NCBI GenBank assembly: GCA_003988855.1
Contig: QYAI01000085.1
Location: forward strand, 52,148 to 116,147
DNA length: 64,000 nucleotides
Reading direction: 5' to 3'
From: Arachnopeziza araneosa
Lineage: Eukaryota; Ascomycota; Leotiomycetes; Helotiales; Arachnopezizaceae
Position 1 is the first letter of the stretch. Every line of letters begins with the position of its first letter. Below the pieces are notes generated by a model. That model was given only the letters and a program-made list of their open reading frames with translations. It ran no database searches and was not told the origin of the DNA. Positions 33,337-45,922 of this stretch are shown here, one piece after another. Made by a program: the position numbers and the translations under genes.

Positions 33337-33888
33337 CTTCTCGCTTAAGTTTCCTTTAGCAGAATGTCGATTAGTCAACACTTGGTGAGGTTGTTGGACG
33401 GATGTTTGATCCAACCACCTATATTGAAATGAGACATCTCTGCGGCTTCCACGGATGCGTGAACATGAATTTCTTTAGCAGTAGTTGAGCTGTCGGCGTT
33501 ACAGGTTTTTTCAAAGGAGGTTGAACCAGCAGTCTTTCTTCCACGAGATTCATCAAAAGTGTTTGCTAAACTGTGCTTCAAAATCGGCATTGGGTTCAGC
33601 AAGCATGATTAAAGTCTAGCAGAATACATCAGAATTTCCCGAATTGGTTTTTGATTCATATATTTCTATCTGATCTAATAATAAGATTCATATAGCTTAG
33701 CTACCTGCTATGTTGGGTATGTATGCTCTAATAAACTCTATAGTCATGATATCCGTTACCCCCCAGGCCAGAAACCGAACCATCTCTACTGCGCCGACCA
33801 TGCGAAATTATATTTGTACAAAGACCTCATACTCATTAATATCCTCTATATATACACGCTGCAAAAGACGAAAGGAAATGATAATTCT
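33337..33888. other. Convergent intergenic region
   Basis: 550 bp between the stops of the DUF3445 gene and the GT2 gene. Expected to hold both 3' UTRs. Nothing else recognised. Confidence 0.5.
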
Positions 33889-36800
33889 CTACCAAGTAAA
33901 CATCATCAACGCCGGGTTGAGGATGATCGGTAATAAGAAATGCCCTACAACACTGCAACACTAGTTAGTATTCAATGTTCTTCGATATAAATGGATAGGA
34001 TTAAACTCACATTGTGCAAAGCGGGTAGATAGCGACGAAATCTGTGATGCGCCATTCCCAGGGCACAATACTTGTGGTGAATATAATCATAAGAGCGGTG
34101 CAAAGTATGCAAAAAACAAAAGTATATTTGAAACGTTTGATTAAACGAGGCAGTTCTTCAAAGAATGTGATATTTTCAACCTCTTTCGAGGTCGCTCCCC
34201 ATGACATGTCGATTTCGAAGAAGTGACTGAGGAGAGCTTGAGAGACGTGCATGGAGATGCCGCCGAGGAAGCAGGTCATGAGAGCGAGCCATTTGAAGTT
34301 TTCGAATACTGAAATGCTGGGTCAGTATTTGGAACAAGAAACTTTCATAGTGGGATAGAACAGTGACTTACATGATCCTAAAAGGCTCTTCTCACATAGT
34401 CGATATCTTAGAACAGCCAAGGAAACATTTCCGAGTGCGGAAAATACAATGATCAAGGAGAAGTACACCTTGAAACTAGCTGGGGGTTAGTTAATCGTGA
34501 CCTTTTCTGAATGACCAAGATGCTTACCTGTCAAGATAATAGTGGTCCAAATATCCATTGTACCACCCAAGTAGAAAGTAGTTAACGAGAGTCAAGATCC
34601 ATGCAGCACCGATAGCGTAGTAAGTCCCAATATAGGCCATGACTGTGATCTTTGAAGTAAGACGGATGTTGGAGGTGATGAATTTTCGGAATAGTGGCGT
34701 GAACGGCCCCTTTGTGAGCCAGAGCCTGAAAGGATGGAAAAGGAGCTCATTACAACCGTAGGCGTATTTCTCCCAACGCGCCAGCTCATCATACACTGTA
34801 AGGGAAACGCCTTCTTTGAAGCCCTCTCCTGTATATGAGCCAAGACGGATGGTGTAACCGGCAACTTGCAGGCGAAGTGACATGTCGAAATCTTCAGAAA
34901 CATGAGATTCAGACCAGAATTTCTCGTACCCATCTTCATCCATGTAGCCGACTTGCTGAATAGCAGACCAACGAAGAATGGCATTATGGCCAACAAAAGG
35001 AGATACGTCGCCATTAGCGACAGTGTAGCGGATAGCTGAGTAAATGAGATTTGTAAAGAATGTGATGCTGCGACACGTCAGCGAGCAATAACTAACCAGG
35101 AGATCTTCAGACTTACCCGTTTTCGAAGAATGAAGTGGTGACCTGCATGACTCCAGATGAGTACTGCAGAATCCCGACCTCGGGAGACTGTTCCATCTCG
35201 CTTGCCGCATCCAAAAGACAATCTACAGGGACTCGAGTGTCGGAGTCAATCAACAAAATGTAATCGCCCACGCGAATGTTACCATCGGCCCAGGCTCGTC
35301 CCTCTTCCTCAGCCAAGACTTCGGAAAGACATCTATCATAAGCGGCATATTCATCTTCCTGTTTCCAGGCTGAAGATCTTTGGACCAGAAGCAGTCTGTC
35401 CTCGACTTTATTGCTGACCATTAGAGCATAATTCATGTTGGAAGCCTTCTTGAATTTGCCTCGTCGCACGAAAGCCTTTTCCCCACCTTCGGGTTTTGGG
35501 TTGTGCTTCGGCCGAGCAACCCAGCCAATATTGTGCTCTTCATAAAAGTCGCGGCGAGCTTGAGCCTCGTCGACTGGAATCAACTGCATGCCATCATCAT
35601 TCACAAAAATATTTGCAGTCCCACCTTGTAGTTCGTACGTCGAAATGGCAGCTTTGAGGGAAATGATGGTGGGATGAATGACAGCTTGAAGTCCTTCTTT
35701 GTAGACGGGCATTTGAATAGTGACATGGGGGAGGTACAATTTTGTTCTGTCCAGTCTCGTTGGTGCAACCCCAGAATAAAATTTTGAGTTCATGGTAAGC
35801 TGACTGACAGGCCCAAATAACTGGAAAATATTGACGACAACCTACAAAGATGTTAGCAGGTGTATTGTACACAGTTGGGAGGACGTCATACAATTTGCAT
35901 GAAAAACAGTGATACGAAGATCTGGCACGGTGTGACAGCGAGAAGTGCCAAGCGTGCATATTTCCCGTCAACAGCAACTTGAATTGCTAGGTTTCTCCAG
36001 CCAGATCCAAGTGCGGCAATGAGCAGTGTCAGTGTCAGACCAACAATGATGGGGTTGGACAATAAAGTTGGCCGAGGTTTTGTTGTGGTACCATCTTCCA
36101 CATCAGTCGGGGTCCTGGTGCCGTCCGTAAGGTGAATCGTCGACATATCTGGTGACTTCTTCTCGTCATATTGGTCAACCTCCTCTTCCCTCCAGATCAT
36201 CTTCATCATAGATAACTCGATTTGGTCTGCCCGAGGCACAAGATTTTTAGGTTCGTCATCCCAGACAACGAGTAACAACTGATCTCGGATGAAAGCTCCA
36301 TAATGATGCTTCTTGCAGTTTGGCAAGTCTTTTATCGAGTCAAGGACTTGTAGCTGTAAACCATCTGCGAGCGGTACGAGGTCTGAGAGATGACGAGTGA
36401 GGAAAATGTTAATGAATCGGTTATTGACCGTCATAGCACATCGAACATTCAAAGCTATCACTTGATCAAAAAAGCCGTCGGATGCATGTCGGAGAGAAGC
36501 AGGGGCGCAAGTGAAACTGCCTCTGCTTTTCTTCAGGACCGCGCCCTCATTTTGTTGACCGGAAAACCAGACTTTCTCCTGTTGCTGTTGGTGGAGCCTA
36601 TGAGACCAAAGAGCTTAGCAAATTTCTCAATATGATGAAGGTTCAAGGAATCGAAAATTTATTTACCATGTAACCATTACATCCGCCTTGATGTCCAAGA
36701 TATTTTCTGATGTATCATTTCGGAAATCCCCAAATGGGTATAAGGAGGACGGCCGAGACGACGAAAAGCTTCTTGCTGGAGTACTAATTTGAGATGTGTT

Positions 36801-36932
36801 TTGAGAACTGTTTGAAGAAGTGCCGGGGGGTGTCAGCACCAGTTCTACCGACGAGGATGCGGTATGAATCTTGTTGTTCTTTTTGAACTCTTCCTTGTTG
36901 GCTGGTAGGAAGTAACCTTTGAAGGTATTCAT
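33889..36932 (-). CDS. Membrane glycosyltransferase family 2 protein
   Basis: Seven exons: 36932-36667, 36597-35892, 35841-35117, 35067-34528, 34475-34372, 34308-34011, 33952-33889 (introns 49-69 bp), 900 codons. After a soluble N-terminal part (with WLHQQQQEKVWFSG restored across intron 1) come two membrane segments (~275-330). The processive GT2 domain has VNDDGM (Asp406/407), LIDSDTRVP (DxD, Asp523/525), SEDFDM (Asp625) and ELARW (Arg663-Trp664, in the place of QxxRW). Four or five C-terminal helices follow, the last (VVGHFLLPIILNPALMMF) supplied by the small last exon. These features fit a plasma-membrane polysaccharide synthase of the cellulose/hyaluronan-synthase-like type. Fungal GT2 proteins of this type are known to support hyphal growth on surfaces; whether this is that orthologue is inferred. 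The product is unknown. Confidence 0.85.
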
Positions 36933-39900
36933 GATGAAGATGTATGAAAATCAATTATAAATAGAAGAAGAGAGAATTGGGATGAACGTGGGCAGAATAA
37001 ATGAAGCCTTGAGAACGAATGAAAAATGGCTTCAGATGAATGTGAATATATGGAGCTTCGCTAAGGAGGGTGCTCCTGAGCCCGGTCTTTGGCACGAAGG
37101 TTGTCTGGGGGAATGGTTCACATTGAGATGGGACGAGGCAATACTTAAAGTACTTGTTTGCCAGGCGATGGTCTGTTACCTCAGAGTTGGTATGAAGATG
37201 ATGGAATGACGCTACGGAACGCCATGAAGGGTGCCTGCTTCGAAGACTAGATAGACATGCATACGTCTTCGCGCGTACTGTGTAGAAAAAGCGGTTCCTG
37301 CAAAGCTGAATAGGTACGTCAGTACGACAGGGCGAGCTAAACTTGGCCCAGGTGTTAGACACGTCGTGAGCTCGGGAGTCAGACTAGACTAGGCGGATGT
37401 GATGGTCCGCAAGCTAGCAGTGGGTAGAAGTACCCCTTGCTCTTAGGAGGATGCTCCGTATGGGGCAGAGTCTCTGAACGTTGCACCCAACATTTAGGTT
37501 TGGTTTTGTCTTAGACATTTGGAAACCTAAAAAATGATAGAATGGAATAAGGCACAACGATAAGCTAAGATACTAGAACTTTGGAAAAGTATATCGGGAT
37601 TGGCAGCAGCGGTACATCCACCGGGATCAAGTGCATACGGAAGTGGAAATAACGGTGTCTAATAGAGAGTGCTTTGAAATTCATTTCTCTGCCTCCAAAC
37701 ACAGGAGTATCGCGCATCATGCTCTGGCTCTTTGTCATCTGTCTAACTTTGTCCGGCTCGTACGAGTTCTCGGACACTTGAACAGGTCTTAGAATCTAGA
37801 AGGAGAGCTGTGACCACGAGTGCAGAGAAATGTGTTGCAAGGGAAGCGCTAGAATCTCTTAGCTGGTTTGACGAAACAATCTCGGTGAGTCGGACGTTGG
37901 AGATGTTTCTCGTCTGTCTCTCATCTAGGAACGCGCGCTCTGGTGAAGCGCTAAAACAACCTCTCAACACGTGTGGACTAGCGCTTTGACAGGATTTGCC
38001 GAGCGCTACCCTAACGATGAGACCGTTTGTCGCCCTGGACTGTCTAGAACACCGGCTATCTTCTGGCTGAAAGTATACTTAACATCGTCAGCTGGGCCAA
38101 CCACACTGTGGCCAAACCGAAGCACCTGCATCTAGCCGCAGCAAGTCAGGCACGTAGATAGAGTGATTGCTGCAGAGACATCTGATAAGATATCGAGATC
38201 CTATACAGGTTGAGATAGGGTGGGTGCAGGACTCGATGACTTGCACCTACCTGCATAGGCGGAGCCTGAGGTCGTATCCGGCAGCGCACTGATGTCCTCT
38301 CGCCGTTTGGACCACAAACGGTATTTTTATACTCTGGTGGCGTTGATTGTGGATGCTAGGATTGAGGAAATGAGGCTTTGCGGCTGCGATAAACACGCTT
38401 GCTGGCGTGGAACAAGGCTTGCACGGAAAGCCAACAGAGGAAGATCAAACGCCCGTCAAATTCTAGGTCGGCAAGGTGATCTTGGGCTCGTCTAGTTCAA
38501 CAAACGCCTGGGACCTTCCAGCTAGACAAGGAATAGGGGAGGCTGGTGACAGGAGACCTGACCCTGCAAACACAGAGGATCGTGAGATTGTCCCGATTCG
38601 GCCCTTGCAGAAAGCCATTTCAGATCTTGATATGTGATGCAGTAAATGGTCTAACGGAAGGGGAAGGTTGTTGTTTGCAGGATCATTGGGACAACGCCAC
38701 TCCGACCGATACTTGATGACAAAACTCTGTTGTGAAGGTTATTGCAGCAATCAACTTAGCTCAAGCCGTATGCACCAAATCAAGCAGCTTGTGCATAAAA
38801 TGTTGTGACCGCAGAAATCTAATCGAAAGCAGTATATAAACTTGATCGTATTGGCCATTTGCAGCTCTGATGCCCCTGGTCTGGTAGGGAATGGTGCAGT
38901 CCATCAGGATTCCAAGGTTACAGTGCTTCTCGCCGATTTTCGTCAATTGACGGTTCGACTGTTTGAAAGCATCAAGTGACCGGACAACGATCGTAGGAGA
39001 GGAATCTCAAGCTGAAAACGTGGATCGGGGAAGAGCGGGCCGATCGTGGAAGGCATGGCTCAGCACTCTAAATTCGTCATGACGGGATAGATAGCAGTCC
39101 GAGAAGGAAAGGAGGCTTTGAAAATAACAACGGAGAAGAAAAAGAGGTGTTGCTGCCTGGCACTTTGACTTGCTGCTGGGATGCAAAAAGCTTAGCGCCC
39201 AAACGTCGATACAGTTCAGCACGGATGTCGAGGCTTGCTTGGCAAGGGGACTCGACCTCTCAAAATCTTCAGAGCGGATGTGGCTTGCTTCGAATCGTTC
39301 CTTGGAAAGCCGAAACGAAATGTCTGGGAAGAATCTGAGGGTTGCAAATATGTGTCAAGTAGCATCCAAATATAGCAGGAAGATGACAAAATGCTCGCCC
39401 TCTCTTCCTATCTCGAAACAGGGCAAACAGGAGTCTGAGAAGAAGGAGTAGGGACGGCAGATTATATAAATGCTGCCTCTAACTTTCGCCTTTTGCTGTA
39501 AGGAACCCTCATTATTCCCATCTTCTTCTGCGCGTCCCTCGTTGGGATCAAAGGCTATGTCTGCAGTAAAGTCCAAGTCCACCAATTTGCACATCAGTGC
39601 ATGTGATGAGATGCTGCAGTCCAGATCTGTTAGCCCTAGCAGACCCTGTCTTCTTTCTTCCCGCTACGGTAGGGAGGCAACGACTTCTTAGGAATCTGGT
39701 AACGGCGGGAAACAAGATCTCAACGACGATCATTGCCGCATCTGCTCTACATTGTTGACAATATGATCTTTTCTTTGCCCTCAAACACATTTCTTCATAT
39801 ATTGAGGTTTATTTAGCACATGTGATGGATTGTTCTGCACACAAACAGCATTGGAGGGCGAGAACGAATCTAAGGAAATTAATGAGCGTCAGGGTCAACA

Positions 39901-42900
39901 GCAAACAAAACTGGTGGTTTTCTTACCTGAATTAAGGTGGACAGAAGCTAAACTAAGATCCAGGAACGATCTGTTCTGCTAAATGAGAGTGAGACCTCCC
40001 TAAGAAGCCTAGTTCCGACGCTTTTTTAGTGTGTGGAGCGTAGAAGAGTTCTCGAAGAATTCCAGAACACAAAGACGGCCAATGCGCTGAACACTTTGTC
40101 GCTGCTGGCACTAGGAACTGTAAATAAAAGATTTGTAAGATTATAGATGGCAGTTCGTCGCCACAGTCGATTTATTAGATTGACCTTGTTGTCCCCTTAA
40201 CTGCTCAGATTTGAGAATTTGCACCCCCTGGTGGACCTCCTGAAGCTCGGATGAAGAATGTATGAGAATCGCAGGACCAATCTATCTATATTCTGTATAC
40301 GTTAATCTGTAAGACTGGCTGGTTGTCCTTTAGCATTTAAACACTGTGCAACATAAGTAATTACTTTAGGAGGTATAATGTAATGATTTTGCAATGTAAT
40401 CCTGCTTGTTCTTGGCGCTTTTTTTGAGAACCGCAGAAAGAAAGGGAAGGAGAGGCTCCTAAAGTTGTCCTTCATAAACTATAGAATATTCTTAGTCAGG
40501 AACGGCGTATAACTTTAAGTGTTGACATCTGCGAGCTATAAGACATAGAGAGAATATTTTGCACGTGTAAGCGTTCGCAAAATTCGATACTAATGACTTG
40601 AAGAAGCTATCGCTTGCAGAGTTTCTCTCCTGAAGTTTTTTAGAAATGGTTTGTGGGCGAGAACAAATCGTGTCCCGCATTTCAGGCCGTCTCCCGCCAT
40701 TGATGACCGCTCAAGACCAACAAGGCACAAAGAGCATTCAAAAATTTGCGGAAGAATCAGCACTAGAGACTTGTCAAAGACGCAACATCTTCAACTCATC
40801 GCCTTTCAACCGTCTTCCACTACTCCATAACTCTTCAAGACTAACCAGGACCCTAACAGGTTGACAGAATCTGGAAACACAGCGTGAGAGCTCGTCAAGT
40901 TCAATATATACTGAATCCCTTGGCGCAGAAGGTCGCTGACTTTGCTATAGAAAAGAGCCTCAGAATAGGAAATACCCAGGAAAGGATCCAAATAGCAACG
41001 CAGCTTGACCACATCTATGAGACTTTAGGCTGACCGCAAAACCACGGTTGGCAGCAGATAGGACGAACAAGGACACAAGTAGCATCTGGTAACTTATCTT
41101 TTTGGATGTAACTAACAAAACGATGAAAGGATCACGAAACATTGCGTGCTCAAGAGCGATCAAAATGGAATTGAGTTACTTCACTCTGCTTCTTGCTGTC
41201 AGCTTTCCCGGCCATCGAAATGTCTCCAGCTGACTCTTCTGCCCGCTCCTAGATACTTGCATAAACCTACACCGGATATTTGCGCCACTACCTTCCAGCT
41301 TAGATGCTTCCCAACTACGACTTACCCTGGGAAAAGAGGACAGGAATCACTGGGTTCCCCGCTGGATTCCACCAAGGATGCGTCTCCGAGATGCGTCTCC
41401 GAGGATACAAGGTACCAGTGTGAAATGGCTATTCGAAGGGAACCCAAAACTACCTCAGTCTTAAACACGTACCCCAGGTTTTGAGTAAGAAAAAAACATG
41501 AAGCTTCCATAACGGCTCTAGGTTTGCTTCTTGCCGTCCAAGTTGACGTAGCTGACCTATGGATAGCATTGCAGGAAGAGTCGACCCCCAGGTGAGAATC
41601 GGGAAGGCAACTGAAAGAAGACATATGACGGCACGCTACTGGTCTGGACTCCCACGATCCCCCATATGTCTCGAGAACCAGGGCAAACATCTTTGCAATA
41701 AGAATTTGTCCTGAAAGGATTCTGCATTATAGCAGGTGACACTGTCGGCAGAGCCTCCAATTGAAAGGTGCAAAAGAGAATGCTGGACAGTTCGAACTCG
41801 AAAAAAGCGGCATCCTTGTTCCTATTAGAAGTGAACAGACGAGAGAACTCTGGTTTCTCGCCAACCGGCCAGCAGATTCAAAATATTTTCCGCATAAGGA
41901 GGTGGCCGTTTAAGTAACATCATCGCTGGAATTAAATCCATTTCAATATTGGACCCCAAACTCGGACTGAGACAAGAGGAACTCCAAGTGGGGTTTTTGC
42001 TGGACCATAATTTCCTTGAGCGGTCATCTGATGCTTTCTCCAACGGTTCATGGCATTTTGGTTTGGGGTCTCGCACCAATGAAAGCCCCAAAATGTTACC
42101 CCAGCCTCCGGGTTGAGAAGCATGGGCCACGGGTAAGGAAAAGAGTACGAAACCACCTACTCGGTACGAGGACGGCAGCTGGATTGAGTCCGTTTCCGTT
42201 CTGCTTGAGGGCTCATCTGGGCCTCGCATATCTTACTCGGTCGACAAAGTAATCGAAGGTCATCGAACAAGTTACAACAGCGACGAGCTGCTTGAGTTTG
42301 TAAGCCAGAAAGTTGCCGCTTGGCCCCATCTTCGGTAGCCATGCCGACACGAGGTTTCTTCTGTACCTTTGTCCATGTGCATCCCACGCTGGGCGCCGTG
42401 GAAACGAGCTTCTCGTAGAATTGTGGCGTGCTATTTTTGCAGGCGCCAAATTCCATCGACTCATCAAAAGCCGTCGAGAGAAGCTAGATTTGCAGCGTGT
42501 GACACCCCGCGGGGTTCCGGATGCAGCCCCGGGATTCGTCTGATATTCCACTGTTTCTCCCACAGTCCGCTGTCCCGCTCTGAAGAAGCCAGCCTCTAGC
42601 CCGGTTGTCCATACGATGCCTCCTTTCAAGGTCGTGGGAAGTCCGGAGTATTGTATCAGTATAATACGCTGATCATGAAAGATCCTCCAGACCCTTGTGT
42701 TCAAATCCCCGCAACAGAGGAGCAGCAGTCGCAGCGGTGAAGGGCGCTCTGGCCTTGCCCACGGATATCGCAGGCTTGAAAGGTTCTCCTCGTTCTCTGC
42801 CATGGAAAACCCGCAAGATCGTGTGACCACACTTGAAGGAGCCTCAGAGGAAGAGAAAAGCTGGAATCCCACGTCTGGCTCAGAGTTGTTGCTCACTCTC

Positions 42901-43523
42901 TGTAATCGAATCGGACAATCGACTCCAAACTGCAGCTGTTTGACCCCCAAACTTTGGTTGAGCGGGCTTATGCACGAGACTGACGGAAATTGATCTTGGC
43001 TTGCAAGTCCCACTATTGAGCCCGCCACTTATTGGCGGCTTGTGCTGCCCTATGCGCTTCGGCGTCATGGTGGTTGGTGAGCGGTCTGAAAAATATTGAA
43101 CACAAATCTGCATAGCATTGTGGACAGTCAAGATTCCTTCGGAAGCGATTGGGCAATTGCTTACTGTACTTGTGTGTATTTTAGGATTTAAACACTTCTC
43201 AGTAATCGAGCAGGCGACTCGGTCTTACAAAATCTTTGAGGAGCACGGTGTCCGAAGCTTTTCAATCCTTCGCCTCTGACGCTATCAATCTTATCGACCC
43301 AGCCCAGCAACCTTCTAGTCGATAAGACAAATTAAGCCTGCACTTCCTTTTCCTCTCCACTTCAAAGACTCAATCCACTTCAGAAACACACCGTCGGCCT
43401 TTCACTCACGAGGCAAAACCAGTCTTCTTCTGTGAACTTATTCATCTTCAACAACATTAAAATCCTCCCTTCAACAATCGCAACGCAACGCAACCCACCA
43501 AAGTCGGCAAGGAAGCAATCGTG
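36933..43523. other. 6.6 kb region without recognisable genes
   Basis: Between the divergent starts of the GT2 gene (-) and neutral trehalase (+). Many open frames exist (the longest, 42213-43028 on the minus strand, is 271 codons) but none shows a domain, family motif, signal peptide or splice-linked extension. No long repeat, transposon end or RNA gene was recognised. The ends should hold the two promoters. A 12-bp palindrome of two inverted GCGGGG motifs lies at 42504-42515. Lineage-specific genes or noncoding RNAs cannot be excluded. Confidence 0.5.
42504..42515. promoter_or_regulatory. Palindromic GC-box, CreA-like (possible)
   Basis: A perfect 12-bp palindrome, ACCCCGCGGGGT, contains GCGGGG on both strands and fits the SYGGRG consensus of the carbon-repressor CreA. 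It lies about 1 kb upstream of the trehalase start. Binding is conjecture. Confidence 0.3.
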
Positions 43524-45922
43524 ATGTCTTCTCCACTGAAGACGCGATCTGCTAACGAGATCGATCCATTGTCTGCATCTTACATCTACTATGGTGAAAA
43601 CACACACAAACAGAACAATCACTTTCGTGCCCGTACCTACTCCACTGTAAGTTGCAACAGCCAGGCATTAACGGAGCTTCAACGGCTGATAGGCACCGAC
43701 AGAATCAAAGCCCAACCATTGACAGAACCGGTCTAAAGCTTCCTATTAGGAGAGGTAGCCATGGTAAGTTAGAACATGGTTTCAGTCCATGAATATACTA
43801 ATTCCTTGGTGCAGACGAAGTTACATTTGAGCCGAGCCGATTTCTCCTTAATGTTGCTCGGACGATTAAAACCCTTCAGGATCAGGAGGACACGGATGGA
43901 AATCTGCAGATTACCATTGAAGATATGGGTCCTAAGGTCAGAGCTACTATTATTTCATCTCTTCTTGCTATGCTGACTATCCCAGACAATCCAACTAGGT
44001 ACTTTTAACTCCGGCGGATTTAAGACCAAAGAGATTCGAGGAACATATATGATTTCAAACCTTCTGCAAGAGCTTTGTTTGGCCAGAGATCACGGCAAGA
44101 CCCATATCTTTCTTGACGAGTCTCGGCTTAACGAGAATCCGGTCAACAGACTCAGCAGACTAATAAAGGAGGAATTCTGGTTGAATTTAACCCGTCGAAT
44201 TGATGGTTCGGTTATTGAAGTTGCAGGCCGTGATCCTAAGGATTGGACGGATGACCCACGCCCTCGAATTTATGTTCCTCATGGAGCCCCTGAGCAATTC
44301 GAGTATTATACCCAAGTGGCAAAGGATAGGCCAGAGATTCGGTTGGATGTTTGTTTGCTGCCGAAGAAGTTTACACCGGAATACGTCCGAGACCTTAACA
44401 ACAAGCCTGGTCTTCTAGCAGTCGCTATGGAGAGTGTAGTTGATCCCAAGACCGGAAAGCCGACTCTGAAGGGTTTGCCATTTGTTGTTCCTGGTGGCCG
44501 CTTCAATGAACTGTACGGATGGGATTCGTACATGGAATCGTTGGGTTTGATCGTAAATGACAAGGTCCATTTGGCAAAATCCATGGTGTTGAACTTTGTG
44601 TTCTGCATCAACCATTACGGAAAAATTTTGAATGCCACCAGATCCTACTATCTTTGTCGCTCCCAGCCTCCATTTTTGACCGATATGGCTCTCAGAGTCT
44701 TCGAAAAGATTCGACACGAGCCTGATTCTCTAGATTTCTTGAAGGCAGCAATCCTTGCAGCCATCAAGGAGTATCATACTGTGTGGATGGCTCAACCTAG
44801 ATATGATCCAAAGACCGGACTATCAAGATACCGACCAGAGGGACGCGGTGTTCCCCCAGAGACCGAAGCTTCTCACTTCACGCATATCCTTGAGCCATAT
44901 GCAGAGAAAAACAATATGTCTTTCGACGAATTCGTGCATGCTTACAACAATGGTGATGTCAAGGAGCCCGAGTTGGACGAGTACTTCTTGCACGATCGTG
45001 CCGTCAGAGAGTCTGGTCATGATACTTCCTACAGACTGGAGAAAGTTTGTGCAAATCTTGCAACCATTGATCTGAACTCTCTACTTTTTAAGTATGAGAA
45101 GGATATCTCTAGTGCAATCCGTAACTTCTTTAGTGATAGACTAAAGATTCCCGATGATTTTCTTGTAGCTGGCATGAAGCCCGGCCATATCGAGTCATCA
45201 TCCATTTGGGAACGCCGTGCAAAGCATCGCAAGATGGCTATCGATAAGTATCTGTGGAACGAAGAGAAGGGCATGTTCTTTGATTACGATACTGTCAAGC
45301 GGGAGCAGACCACATACGAGACTGCGACTACATTTTGGGCTCTCTGGGCAGGATTAGCAAACCCAGCCCAAGCCACTAAGCTCGTCTCTACCGCGCTCCC
45401 CAAGTTTGAGGTCAAAGGCGGCCTTGTTTCGGGAACTGAAGTGTCTCGTGGTGTCATTGGTCTTGATCGTCCAAATCGACAATGGGACTACCCTTATGGA
45501 TGGGCTCCGCAGCAAATGTTAGCGTGGACCGGTCTTCAGCGGTATGGATATCACGATGAGGCTGAGAGACTTGCATACAAGTGGCTCTTTATGATGACCA
45601 AGGCTTTTGTCGACTTCAATGGTGTAGTCGTCGAGAAGTATGACGTCACCAGAACTGTTGATCCTCACCGTGTGGATGCGGAATACGGTAACCAGGGACT
45701 TGACTTCAAGGGAGTCGCCAAGGAAGGGTAAGTGAAGCCTAAGAAGTCTCTCGATTATTAACTGATCATTTTAGATTTGGATGGGTTAATGCTTCCTACG
45801 TTTATGGTATGCAAATCGTAAACGCGCACATGCGACGAGCTCTTGGTACACTTACTCCTTGGGAACAATACGAGAAGGCCATGGCCACCATTTATGAAAG
45901 TGGCTTGACAACTCCAATCTAA
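43524..45922 (+). CDS. Neutral trehalase (GH37)
   Basis: Five exons: 43524-43646, 43703-43763, 43815-43936, 43986-45727, 45775-45922 (introns 47-56 bp), 731 codons. Cytosolic enzyme hydrolysing trehalose to two glucose. Trehalase signature 1 is PGGRFNELYGWDSY (from residue ~271) and signature 2 is QWDYPYGWAP (from ~601). The regulatory N-terminus of neutral trehalases is present: RRGSH (residues 57-61), a consensus protein kinase A site split from the next residue by intron 2, and the calcium-binding DTDGNLQITIED (87-98). Intron 1 was placed so that NQSPTIDRTGLKLPIRRGSH reads in frame; other AGs either break the frame or leave <50 bp. PKA/Ca2+ activation is known for the family. The last exon supplies the conserved end FGWVNASYVYGMQIV. 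Confidence 0.93.

Noticed and set aside
42213..43028. 271-codon minus-strand frame in the gene-free tract
   Set aside because: Lacks any domain, balanced hydrophobic pattern or splice-linked extension and overlaps other frames of similar length; probably chance in moderately GC-rich DNA.
43647..43737. Read-through of trehalase exon 1 into TVSCNSQALTELQ...
   Set aside because: Stops at 43737 and omits the PKA-site exon; splicing at 43647/43703 restores the conserved N-terminus.
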